This document shows positions 16,688-24,480 of a stretch of 64,000 nt of DNA, piece by piece. Source of the stretch: UBA964 sp037444685. GTDB taxonomy: Bacteria; Pseudomonadota; Gammaproteobacteria; Steroidobacterales; Steroidobacteraceae. The notes beneath the pieces are model-generated. The model made no database searches, was not told the origin of the DNA, and saw only the letters and a list, made by a program, of their open reading frames with translations. Where the stretch lies: positions 372,001 to 436,000 of the forward strand of contig JBBILX010000001.1 in the NCBI GenBank assembly GCA_037444685.1, read 5' to 3'. Both the position numbers and the translations under genes were made by a program. Position 1 is the stretch's first letter, and each line of letters opens with the position of its first letter.

Positions 16688-18129
16688 GGGACCGCCTCGC
16701 CGCCCGACTGGCGTGGCGACACCGACGTCGCCGACTCTTCGAGCGCGCGCAGCAGGCCACGCGCCTTGGCGCGCGTCTCCTCGAGCTCGCGCTCGGGGAT
16801 GGAGTCGGCGACGATGCCCGCTCCGGCCCGCCAGTGCAGCTGGCCGTCGTGCGCGGTCAGGGTCCGGATCAGGATGTTGAAGTCGGCGCTGCCGTCGAGG
16901 CCCAGCTGGCCGATCGAGCCCGTGTAGGCTCCTCTGCCCTCGGTCTCGATCGCGCCGATGAGTTGCATGCAGCGCAGCTTCGGGCAGCCGGTGATGGTGC
17001 CTCCCGGAAACATGGCTGCCAGCACGCGCACGGGCGATACGTCGTCGCGCAGCCGGCCTGCGACCTCGGACACGATGTGGTGCACATGCGCGTACGATTC
17101 GATCGCCATGAACTCGCGTACCTGCACGCTGCCTGCCTCGCAGACGCGCCCGAGGTCGTTGCGTTCGAGGTCGATGAGCATGATGTGCTCGGCCCGCTCC
17201 TTGGCGCTGGCACGCAATTCGGCTGCCAGGGCGGCGTCTCGTTCGGCGGATCGGCCGCGCGGCCTCGTGCCGGCAATCGGTCGCGTACTGGCGAGCCCGG
17301 CCTCGATGCGCACGAGCCGCTCTGGTGAAGAACTCAGGATCGCAAGGCCACTCCAGCGCGCCAGCACGGCGAAAGGCGCTGGATTCGCGGTCCGCAGCGC
17401 CCGGTAGAGTTGGGCGACACAGCGTTGTTCGGGCCAATCGGCCGGCAGGGTCGCACGCCAGCCCCGGGAAAGGTTGAGTTGGTAGACGTCACCGGCCGCG
17501 ATGTGCCGCAGCGTGCGCCGGACACCACGCAGGAATCGCTCGGGATCCTCCTCTGTGATCCGCCACGCCGGCAGAGGCGCCGCAGGGTCCGCGGCGAGCC
17601 GGCGCATTGCCCGGTTCGCATCGGCCTCGATGCGGTCGAGCCAGGTTGCGGCACCGAGCTCGGCGCACGCCCAGACAGCGCCCGTGACCGGCTCGTGCAC
17701 GAGCGCTGCGGGCGTACGCAATGCCCACGCGCGCCACGGTTCGGATCCGGATGGCAGCCGTAGCGAGGGTTCGATCTCGCTCGCGAGTTCGTACCCGAGA
17801 AACACCGCGAAGCCGCCTTGCCAGGCGGCCGGGCCGGCCGCCTCGCTACGCGAACGCGACCGGTGGCCGAAGTCGGACAATCGCTGCCACCAGCGATCCA
17901 GTGCATCGAGGAAATTGCCCGGCTCGCGTCGGCCGTCGCGCCAGAGCTGGCCGTAGCGGTCCAGCGCAAGACTCTCCCCATTTGTCGCGACGAGAATGGA
18001 CCGCTGCGCCATCGGGCCGCTCGATGCACTGTCGAACAGCACGGGGTAGCGCTCGGGCTGCGCCTCGGCCAGCGCGAGAAGCGCGTCGCTCGGAAGGTCG
18101 AGTCGTCTGCGCAGCACGCGACACGCCAC
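16684..18129 (-). CDS. pabB: Aminodeoxychorismate synthase component I
   Basis: This 481-residue chorismate-utilising enzyme aminates chorismate to aminodeoxychorismate. The N-terminus (YPVLFDSASSG) is PabB-like and lacks the tryptophan-sensing LLES of TrpE. The C-terminal chorismate-binding domain shows YQLNLSRGW, RPIAGTRPRG, FMAIESYAHVHHIVS, MFPGGTITGCPKL and GYGS-region equivalents. In the P-I-x-G-T motif the residue is Ala, whereas E. coli PabB has the nucleophilic Lys; Ala is the TrpE-type residue. Its pairing with pabC supports PabB. It starts at GTG 18129, 11 bases after fabF. Confidence 0.88.
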   Translation of the reverse strand: MACRVLRRRLDLPSDALLALAEAQPERYPVLFDSASSGPMAQRSILVATNGESLALDRYGQLWRDGRREPGNFLDALDRWWQRLSDFGHRSRSRSEAAGPAAWQGGFAVFLGYELASEIEPSLRLPSGSEPWRAWALRTPAALVHEPVTGAVWACAELGAATWLDRIEADANRAMRRLAADPAAPLPAWRITEEDPERFLRGVRRTLRHIAAGDVYQLNLSRGWRATLPADWPEQRCVAQLYRALRTANPAPFAVLARWSGLAILSSSPERLVRIEAGLASTRPIAGTRPRGRSAERDAALAAELRASAKERAEHIMLIDLERNDLGRVCEAGSVQVREFMAIESYAHVHHIVSEVAGRLRDDVSPVRVLAAMFPGGTITGCPKLRCMQLIGAIETEGRGAYTGSIGQLGLDGSADFNILIRTLTAHDGQLHWRAGAGIVADSIPERELEETRAKARGLLRALEESATSVSPRQSGGEAVP

Positions 18130-18140
18130 GCCCGCCGCGG

Positions 18141-19388
18141 TCAGCCCGAGAAGCGTCGCAGCACCAGGGTGCCGTTGGTGCCGCCGAATCCGAACGAGTT
18201 CGACATCGCAACCTCCATCGGCATCTGCCGCGCGGTGTGCGGGACGTAATCGAGATCGCAGTCAGGGTCAGGGTGGTCGAGATTGATGGTCGGCGGCGCG
18301 ACCTGGTCGCGGAGGGCGAGCACGGTCAGAATGGCCTCGACCACTCCCGCCGCACCGAGCAGATGGCCGGTCATCGACTTCGTGGAACTGACGGCAAGGC
18401 GGCGGGCGTGATCACCGAAAGCCTTTTTGATGGCGATCGTCTCGGCCTTGTCACCGAGCGGTGTCGAGGTCGCGTGGGCGTTCAGGTAGGAGACCGACTC
18501 CGGCGCCAGTCCCGCGTCACGCAGCGCGTTGCGCATGGCCAGGCAGGCGCCCGAGCCGTCCTCGGGCGGCGCGGTGATGTGATACGCGTCCCCGCTCATC
18601 CCAAACCCGACGAGCTCCGCGTAGATGCGCGCGCCGCGCGCCTTCGCGTGCTCGAGCTCCTCGAGCACCATCAGGCCACCGCCGTCGGCGGCCACGAATC
18701 CGTCCCGATCCCGATCGAAGGGTCGACTGGCCTTCTGCGGTTCTTCATTGCGCGTCGACAGCGCCTTGGCCTGACTGAAGCCGCCGATGCCCAGAGCCGT
18801 CATCGAGCTCTCCGCCCCTCCGGCGAGCATCACGTCCGCATCGCCGTACTGGATCGTACGCAGGCCCAGCCCGATCGCATGGGTCGAGGTCGTACAGGCC
18901 GTGACCACGCCAAGATTGGGCCCCTTGAGGCCGTACTTGATCGACAGGTGGCCCGAGATCATGTTGATGATGGAGCCAGGAATGAAGAAGGGTGAGATCT
19001 TGCGCGGTGTGCCCGCCTGCAGCAGCGCGCTGTGCTCGCTCTCGATCGTGGCCAGGCCGCCGATTCCGGCGCCCGTGATCACACCGCAACGTTCGGGGTC
19101 GAGCCGCGCCACGTCGAGCCCGCTGTCGTCGAAGGCCTGGATGCCAGCGGCCACGCCGTAGTGCATGAACTCGTCCATGCGCCGGGCTTCCTTCGGCGGG
19201 ATGTATCGGGCGACGTCGAAGTCGCGCACCGCGCCGCCGATGCGGGTCGGGAAGGCCGACGCATCGAAGCGGGTGATCGGACCGATCCCGCTCTCACCGC
19301 GCAGTGCCGCAGCCCAGGTCGATTCGATGGTGCTGCCCAGCGGCGAGACGATGCCGAGGCCAGTGACGACGACGCGGCGCTTGCTCAC
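18141..19388 (-). CDS. fabF: 3-oxoacyl-[ACP] synthase II
   Basis: This 415-residue condensing enzyme elongates acyl-ACP with malonyl-ACP. The catalytic triad is visible: Cys165 in VVTACTTSTHAIG, His in NAHATSTPLGDKAE and His in SMTGHLLGAAG. The N-terminal VVVTGLGIVSPLG and the C-terminal NSFGFGGTNGTLV are family hallmarks. It sits 82 bases downstream of acpP, the usual arrangement, and pabB follows at 11 bases. Confidence 0.96.
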   Translation of the reverse strand: MSKRRVVVTGLGIVSPLGSTIESTWAAALRGESGIGPITRFDASAFPTRIGGAVRDFDVARYIPPKEARRMDEFMHYGVAAGIQAFDDSGLDVARLDPERCGVITGAGIGGLATIESEHSALLQAGTPRKISPFFIPGSIINMISGHLSIKYGLKGPNLGVVTACTTSTHAIGLGLRTIQYGDADVMLAGGAESSMTALGIGGFSQAKALSTRNEEPQKASRPFDRDRDGFVAADGGGLMVLEELEHAKARGARIYAELVGFGMSGDAYHITAPPEDGSGACLAMRNALRDAGLAPESVSYLNAHATSTPLGDKAETIAIKKAFGDHARRLAVSSTKSMTGHLLGAAGVVEAILTVLALRDQVAPPTINLDHPDPDCDLDYVPHTARQMPMEVAMSNSFGFGGTNGTLVLRRFSG

Positions 19389-19470
19389 TCGGTGCTCGTT
19401 GAATCGGGGTAGTTGAAAGCCAGCCGAACCATCGGGATCGGCTGGCCGGCAGAAGAACGACGAGGTGGGA

Positions 19471-19710
19471 TCAGGCCTTTCGGCGAGCCATCACATAATC
19501 GATGGCCTGCTGGACCGTGGTGATCTTTTCCGCATCCTCGTCGGGGATCTCGGTCTCGAACTCTTCCTCGAGGGCCATGACGAGTTCCACGGTGTCGAGG
19601 GAATCGGCTCCCAGATCGTCGACGAACGAGGCATCGTTCGTGACCTGCTCGGGCTTGACACCGAGCTGTTCCGCGACGATGGCCTTCACCTGCTGTTCAA
19701 CGGTGCTCAT
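19471..19710 (-). CDS. acpP: Acyl carrier protein
   Basis: This 79-residue acidic carrier protein is almost entirely canonical. Ser37 in LGADSLDTVELV is the 4'-phosphopantetheine attachment site, and VTNDASFVDDLG precedes it. The ATG at 19710 is preceded by an AGAGGAA ribosome site. The longer upstream open frame is not family-like. It shuttles acyl chains between FabD, FabG and FabF, all encoded nearby. The 201-base gap upstream suggests a separate strong promoter. Confidence 0.97.
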   Translation of the reverse strand: MSTVEQQVKAIVAEQLGVKPEQVTNDASFVDDLGADSLDTVELVMALEEEFETEIPDEDAEKITTVQQAIDYVMARRKA

Positions 19711-19830
19711 CTTTGACTGTTCCTCTTTCACACCATGAGTACCCGGCCCTGCCCGGCAGCATGCCCCGTGGGCCGAAGGGCGCGTATTGTAGGGGAAGCG
19801 TCCGCGACCCGCCATCGGCGCGGCGCGCGG

Positions 19831-19890
19831 TATAAATCTCTAAGTATTCGTAGAAATATAGTCTAAGTATATCTTTTTTATTGACTTACT
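19831..19890 (-). repeat. AT-rich fabG-acpP spacer with two 9-bp direct repeats
   Basis: This 60-bp stretch is strikingly AT-rich in a very GC-rich window. The 9-mer TCTAAGTAT occurs twice on the + strand, at 19839-19847 and 19862-19870. The 23-bp spacing is about two helical turns. On the acpP-coding strand several -10-like words occur (TATACT, TATATT), but no well-spaced -35 does. It most likely holds the acpP promoter and possibly a regulator site; that is inference. Confidence 0.45.
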
Positions 19891-19911
19891 TTCCCACGTC
19901 ACCAAGGGTGA

Positions 19912-20652
19912 TCAGGGCATGTGCATGCCGCCATTGACGTGCAGGGTCTGGCCGGTCAGATAAGCACCCGAGGGCGACACCAGGTAGAGCACGGCGGCTG
20001 CGACATCATCGACGCTACCGAGCCGCCCGAGCGGAATCTGCGAGGCGAGCGCCGATCGCTGGGCCTCGCTGAGCGCGCGGGTCATGTCGGTGTCGATGAA
20101 GCCCGGGGCCACGGCATTGACGGTGACGTTGCGCGAGGCGAGCTCGCGCGCGAGCGACTTGGTGAAGCCGATCAGACCCGCCTTGGCCGCGGCGTAGTTC
20201 GTCTGACCCGGGTTGCCGATGCTGCCGACGATCGAGGTGATATTGACGATACGCCCGCGTCGCTCCTTGACCATGCGCCGGACGCAGGCTTTCGAGAGGC
20301 GGAACACCCCCGTCAGGTTGGTGTCGATCACGGCCTGCCAGTCCTCGTCCTTCATGCGCATCAGCAGGTTGTCGCGGGTGACCGCCGCGTTGTTGACGAG
20401 GATCGTCGGCAGGCGGCCCGCCGCCTCGAGCCGCGCGACCAGCGCTTCTATCGACGCCGGATCGGCACTGTCGAGCACCTCGCCGAAGCCGGGGATCGGC
20501 ACCTGTGCGAGCGCCGATGCGATCGCCGCCGCGCCTTCGGCGCTCGTCGCCGTGCCGACGACCGCCGCTCCGGAGGCGGCTAGCCGCTCGGCGATCGCAC
20601 GGCCGATACCGCGGCTCGCCCCCGTCACCAGTGCGACTTCCCCTTCGAGCAT
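19912..20652 (-). CDS. fabG: 3-oxoacyl-[ACP] reductase
   Basis: This 246-residue short-chain dehydrogenase reduces beta-ketoacyl-ACP with NADPH. Motifs are GASRGIGRAIA for cofactor binding, NNAAVTRDNLLMRM (E. coli has NNAG), catalytic Ser in NITSIVGSIG, and Tyr-x3-Lys in NYAAAKAG. The end DDVAAAVLYLVSPSGAYLTGQTLHVNGG is FabG-typical. I prefer the ATG at 20652 (GGAG site 9 bases upstream, N-terminus MLEGEVALVTG as in E. coli). The ATG at 20676 overlaps the fabD stop but lacks a ribosome site. Confidence 0.94.
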   Translation of the reverse strand: MLEGEVALVTGASRGIGRAIAERLAASGAAVVGTATSAEGAAAIASALAQVPIPGFGEVLDSADPASIEALVARLEAAGRLPTILVNNAAVTRDNLLMRMKDEDWQAVIDTNLTGVFRLSKACVRRMVKERRGRIVNITSIVGSIGNPGQTNYAAAKAGLIGFTKSLARELASRNVTVNAVAPGFIDTDMTRALSEAQRSALASQIPLGRLGSVDDVAAAVLYLVSPSGAYLTGQTLHVNGGMHMP

Positions 20653-20675
20653 GGCTGGTTTCTCCGTGCTTGGCA

Positions 20676-21623
20676 TCAGGCGGGCGAGCGCAGCGCGTCG
20701 AGCGCGGCGGCGAGCGAGCCCGGATCCTCGACCGCCAGACACTGCACCTCGGAGCGTCGGTCGATGCGTCGATTGAGTCCCGTGAGCACCTTGCCAGGGC
20801 CGCACTCGACCAGCATCACGGGCGCAGAGGCCGTGAGCGCCTCGACGGTGTCGATCCAGCGTACCGGACTGGCAAGCTGTCGAATCAGCAGTGCGCGGAT
20901 CGACTCAGGGTCGTCGCGCTCTCGCGCGTCCAACGAGCTCAGGAAGCGCACGCGTGGCCGCCGGATCGCGACGTCAGCCAGCCGCTCCGCGAGCCGCGTG
21001 GCAGCACCTCGCATCAGACTGCTGTGCACCGGCGCGCTGACGGGCAGCAGGACAACCCGTCGCGCCCCACGCGCCTTCGCCGCGTCCATGGCGCGCCCGA
21101 CCGCGGCGGCCGCGCCGGCAATCACGATCTGGCCGGGGGCGTTGAAGTTCACCGGCTCGACGATCTGGCCCTGCGCCGCTTCGGCACAGGCGGCCTCGAC
21201 CTCGGTCGGTTCGAGACCGATAACGGCCGCGACCGAGCCCTCACCGATCGGGACGGCCTCCTGCATGAAGCGGCTACGCCAGCGAACGAGATCGACCGCG
21301 GAAGAAAAATCTAGGCTGTCAGCCGCGACGAGTGCCGTGAACTCGCCGAGACTGTGTCCGGCGACCAGTTCCGGTGTCGGTCCGCCAACCTGTTGCCAGA
21401 CCCGCCAGACTGCGATGCCTGCGGCGAGCATGGCCGGCTGTGTGCACTCGGTTCGGTTGAGCCGCTCCTCCGGACCCTGCTGAGAGACGGCCCAGAGGTC
21501 GTAGCCGAGCACGGCCGACGCCTCCGCGAAGGTCGAAAGCACCACGGGATGTTCCGCGGCGAGCGCGGCCAACATGCCCACGGACTGCGATCCCTGACCA
21601 GGGAACACTAAGGCAAGCCTCAT
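20676..21623 (-). CDS. fabD: Malonyl-CoA:ACP transacylase
   Basis: This 315-residue enzyme loads malonyl groups onto acyl carrier protein. It shows the N-terminal VFPGQGSQSVGM, nucleophile Ser in GHSLGEFTALVAA, substrate Arg in LVRWRSRFMQ and catalytic His in PVSAPVHSSLM. The ATG at 21623 is preceded by AGGGAG. In most relatives plsX and fabH lie just upstream; here the upstream gene is a rhombosortase instead, 26 bases away on the same strand. Confidence 0.96.
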   Translation of the reverse strand: MRLALVFPGQGSQSVGMLAALAAEHPVVLSTFAEASAVLGYDLWAVSQQGPEERLNRTECTQPAMLAAGIAVWRVWQQVGGPTPELVAGHSLGEFTALVAADSLDFSSAVDLVRWRSRFMQEAVPIGEGSVAAVIGLEPTEVEAACAEAAQGQIVEPVNFNAPGQIVIAGAAAAVGRAMDAAKARGARRVVLLPVSAPVHSSLMRGAATRLAERLADVAIRRPRVRFLSSLDARERDDPESIRALLIRQLASPVRWIDTVEALTASAPVMLVECGPGKVLTGLNRRIDRRSEVQCLAVEDPGSLAAALDALRSPA

Positions 21624-21649
21624 CGAGACTCCCTGCGGCAAACCTCGAA

Positions 21650-22297
21650 TTATAGCGGCGCCGAGTCGCGCGGCGCCGCGGAAGCCGGGCCCGTGCCGCA
21701 GCCAAGCAACGCCCCGCAGCAGAACCCGCCTGCAGCGCCGTAGGCATGTGCGTCCACGATCACCGGGACCGAGCCACCCCCGAGCGGGCCCACGAACTGC
21801 TCCCAGATCAGCTTGCCGGCGAGCACCAGCAGCACGATGCGCCCAAGCCGGTCGCCGCGCGATCTGGCAAGCCGCAGCGCTCCGGCGGCCAGCATGCCAT
21901 GCAACCATCCCGAGGCGCCCACGTACCAGACCACCTCAGGCGAAGCCCACCAGAGCCCTGCGGCCACCGCTGCGAGCGCGGCTGCGAGGATCGGTATCCA
22001 GACCGTCACCCGGTACGTCGACCCGACCAGCGCCCAGACCAGCACTGCACCGGCGGCGTTGGCGAGCGTGTGTCCCGCATCGAGGTGCACGAACTGCGCA
22101 CCGAGCAAACGCCACCACTCACCGGTGGCAATCGACGACCGGTCGTACTGCAGCGCCTGGGTCAGCGTCTCGCCTCCGAGCAGCGTCGGCAGGGACACCA
22201 ACGCCACGAGCGCGGCGAGGAACCATCCGCGGTGCCCGCTGGCATGCATGCTCCCAAGAGCGTCGCGTAGCACAGACAGTCGGGAGGTGGGCGTCAT
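21650..22297 (-). CDS. rrtA: Rhombosortase (rhomboid-family GlyGly-CTERM serine protease)
   Basis: This 215-residue intramembrane protease has about six hydrophobic segments. The catalytic Ser lies in VGASGWLHGM and the catalytic His in VDAHAYGAAGG, and EWWRLLGAQFVHLDAGHTLAN is the typical rhomboid L1/helix-2 block. The short six-helix form with GASGxxHG matches the rhombosortase branch. That branch processes proteins with a C-terminal Gly-Gly, transmembrane helix and basic tail, usually type II secretion cargo. It is divergent from the gspG operon (51 bases apart), which fits that role. None of the proteins in this window ends with an obvious GlyGly-CTERM tail. The start is uncertain (ATG at 22297 or one 16 codons later). 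Confidence 0.82.
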   Translation of the reverse strand: MTPTSRLSVLRDALGSMHASGHRGWFLAALVALVSLPTLLGGETLTQALQYDRSSIATGEWWRLLGAQFVHLDAGHTLANAAGAVLVWALVGSTYRVTVWIPILAAALAAVAAGLWWASPEVVWYVGASGWLHGMLAAGALRLARSRGDRLGRIVLLVLAGKLIWEQFVGPLGGGSVPVIVDAHAYGAAGGFCCGALLGCGTGPASAAPRDSAPL

Positions 22298-22348
22298 TTG
22301 TTATGATCGACGCCGTGGGAGCCGCAGTACGACGCGGCCGGAATCGAG

Positions 22349-22807
22349 ATGCAGCACGCCCAGGATCGCCCCGTCGCCGGCTGGCAGCGCGGCTTCACTC
22401 TGATTGAGATCATGGTGGTGGTCGTCATCATCGGCCTGCTCGCTGCGTTCATCGTGCCCCAAGTCATGGGACGCGTCGACGAAGCCCGTATCACCAAGGT
22501 CAAGGGCGACATCCAGATGCTCGAGACCGCGCTGTCGATGTACCGCCTCGACACCGCCCGCTATCCGACCACGGAGCAGGGTCTCATGGCCCTTGTCACG
22601 AAGCCCGACGACCCGGCCGTGCGCAACTGGAAGCCGGGCGGATATCTGTCCCGCGTCTCCAAGGATCCCTGGGGCAATGAGTATCGCTATGTGTACCCAG
22701 GTACGAAGGGGCGCGAGTACGACCTCTACTCACTCGGTCCCGATGGCCAGGAGGGCACTCCCGAGTCCGATCAGGACAACGTCGGCAACTGGAATCTCGA
22801 CAACTGA
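22349..22807 (+). CDS. gspG: Type II secretion major pseudopilin GspG
   Basis: This 152-residue protein is the main subunit of the type II secretion pseudopilus. It has a 15-residue leader ending in RG before FTLIEIMVVVVIIGLLAA, with Glu5 of the mature protein present. The Y-P-T-T-E-Q-G-L block and the C-terminal calcium-site region (S-L-G-P-D-G-Q-E-G) are GspG signatures. It is the first gene of gspGHIJKLMN. GspC, D, E and F are not in the window. Confidence 0.96.
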   Translation: MQHAQDRPVAGWQRGFTLIEIMVVVVIIGLLAAFIVPQVMGRVDEARITKVKGDIQMLETALSMYRLDTARYPTTEQGLMALVTKPDDPAVRNWKPGGYLSRVSKDPWGNEYRYVYPGTKGREYDLYSLGPDGQEGTPESDQDNVGNWNLDN

Positions 22808-23336
22808 CGAGCCGCCGCGCCTATCGTCGCCGGCGTGGGCGCCGGGGTTCACGCTCGTCGAGATGCTGGTGGTCGTCGTGATTATCGCGGTGATCATCGC
22901 CGGAGCGGTGCTCGCGCTCGGTGTGGTGGGTCGTGATCGCACGCTGGAGACCGAAGCGCGCCGCCTGGAGGCCTTGCTGGTGCTGGCGCGCGAGCAGGCC
23001 GAGCTGCAGACGCGCGAGTACGGTTTGAGGCTCGCACCGCGCGGCTACGTGTTCGTCGTCTTCGAACCGCGTACTGGTCAGTGGCTGGCCGCCGCCGACG
23101 AAGCGCTGCGCGAACGGCAGCTGCCCGAAGGACTTCGTTTCGCCTTGGTGCTGGAGGGCCGTCCCGTGGTGCTCCGCGACCCAACCGGTCCGGCGACCCT
23201 TCAGCCGCAGATCGCCATCGCCTCGAGCGGTACCTACACGTCTTTCGAGATCACCGTCGAGCGCGAGAGCGGCGACCGAATCACGCTGCGCGCGACCGAG
23301 GACGGCGGGCTCGCGCTCGCGGAGGAGCCGGCATGA
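22743..23336 (+). CDS. gspH: Type II secretion minor pseudopilin GspH (start uncertain)
   Basis: This is a minor pseudopilin with processing site PG before FTLVEMLVVVVIIAVIIAG and the GspH-type C-terminal beta domain. Between the gspG stop (22807) and the prepilin site there is no ATG, GTG or TTG in this frame. The nearest standard start is the ATG at 22743, inside gspG, giving a 197-residue protein with an unusually long 35-residue leader and a 65-base overlap. A non-standard codon nearer the cleavage site is the alternative. It ends in an ATGA overlap with gspI. Confidence 0.85.
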   Translation: MARRALPSPIRTTSATGISTTDEPPRLSSPAWAPGFTLVEMLVVVVIIAVIIAGAVLALGVVGRDRTLETEARRLEALLVLAREQAELQTREYGLRLAPRGYVFVVFEPRTGQWLAAADEALRERQLPEGLRFALVLEGRPVVLRDPTGPATLQPQIAIASSGTYTSFEITVERESGDRITLRATEDGGLALAEEPA

Positions 23337-23866
23337 CCCGTCGCCCAGCGGGTTTTACGCTGGTCGAGGTTCTGGTGGCTCTGGTGCTGGTCGCCGTGGG
23401 CGTCGCCGCGCTGTTGACGGCGCTGAACACGGCCGCTACCAGCACAGGCTATCTGCGTGACAAAGCCTTCGCGCACTGGGTGGCCACCAACCGCATCGTC
23501 GAGACCCGTCTTGCGACCAACCCGCCAGCCAGCGGCGTCTCGACCGGCGAGGTCGAGTTCGCCGGCCAGCGCTGGCAATGGCGACAGACGATCGCGAGCG
23601 CCGACTTCCCGAGTCTCAGGCGTATCGACGTGAGCGTACGTCCGATTCGCTCGAGCGCAGTACCACGGCGGGGTCTTGCGCCGAATGCCGACGACCCCGG
23701 CGACTGGACCGTGACCGTCAGCGGGCTGCTCGGCGCCGCCGTCGCGCTGGCCAATGGTGCCGAGCCGGATTGGGAGCCGCCGCCGCAGGAAGGCGCGGGC
23801 CGCGACCAAGCCGCGGCGCCAGCGGGACCAGACGCTGCGACGCCGACACCGGGTCAGGCGACATGA
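23333..23866 (+). CDS. gspI: Type II secretion minor pseudopilin GspI
   Basis: This 177-residue minor pseudopilin has a short leader ending in AG before FTLVEVLVALVLVAVGVAALL. It forms the pseudopilus tip with GspJ and GspK in known systems. Its C-terminal tail (about residues 145-177) is Pro/Ala/Gly-rich, likely disordered, and longer than in typical GspI. ATGA overlaps join it to gspH and gspJ. Confidence 0.93.
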   Translation: MTRRPAGFTLVEVLVALVLVAVGVAALLTALNTAATSTGYLRDKAFAHWVATNRIVETRLATNPPASGVSTGEVEFAGQRWQWRQTIASADFPSLRRIDVSVRPIRSSAVPRRGLAPNADDPGDWTVTVSGLLGAAVALANGAEPDWEPPPQEGAGRDQAAAPAGPDAATPTPGQAT

Positions 23867-24480
23867 TCGGCCTGCCCCGCGGCTTTACACTGCTCGAACT
23901 GCTGGTCGCGCTGTTCGTGTTTGCCGTGCTGACGGCGCTCGGCTACGCGGCGATCACGCAGGCCCTCGACAACCGTGACCGCTTCCGCACGCAGCAGCAG
24001 CGTCTCGGTGAACTGCAGACCGCGATGCGCGTGCTGGTACAGGACTTCGCGCAGCTGGCTCCGCGACCCGTGCGCGACCTCGTGGGCGCTGACGACGAAC
24101 CGGCAGTGCGCGCGTCAGGGCCGGGAGCAACGCTCGTCGCGTTCTCCCGCAACGGTCTGGCGAACCCGGCCGGTATCGCCAGGCCCACTCTGGAGCGCGT
24201 CGAGTATCTGCTCGAAGGCGAGACCCTGATACGCCTGACCTGGCCAGTGCTCGACCGCACCCAGGCCGTCGCGCCGCGGCGGCAGGCGCTGCTGGCGGGG
24301 GTTCGCAGCGTCCGCCTGCGCTACATGGACGCCGCGCGACAGTGGGTCGAGCAGTGGCCGCCGCCCTCCTCGCCGCGTCCGCCAGGGCAGCGTCTGCGGA
24401 TGCGTCCGATAGCGGTGGAGATCACGCTAGAACTCGGCGACTTGGGACGCATCGTGCGTCTGGTCGAGGTGGCGGGGTGA
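23863..24480 (+). CDS. gspJ: Type II secretion minor pseudopilin GspJ
   Basis: This 205-residue minor pseudopilin has leader MIGLPRG before FTLLELLVALFVFAVLTALGY. The family block RTQQQRLGELQTAMRVLVQDF and the segment QAVAPRRQALLAGVRSVRLRY are characteristic of GspJ. Start and stop overlap the neighbours (ATGA with gspI, GTGA with gspK). It is expected to form the pseudopilus tip complex with GspI and GspK. Confidence 0.94.
   Translation: MIGLPRGFTLLELLVALFVFAVLTALGYAAITQALDNRDRFRTQQQRLGELQTAMRVLVQDFAQLAPRPVRDLVGADDEPAVRASGPGATLVAFSRNGLANPAGIARPTLERVEYLLEGETLIRLTWPVLDRTQAVAPRRQALLAGVRSVRLRYMDAARQWVEQWPPPSSPRPPGQRLRMRPIAVEITLELGDLGRIVRLVEVAG

Noticed and set aside
20653..20676. ATG at 20676 as the start of fabG
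   Set aside because: It overlaps the fabD stop but has no ribosome site, whereas the ATG at 20652 has GGAG upstream and gives a normal FabG N-terminus.
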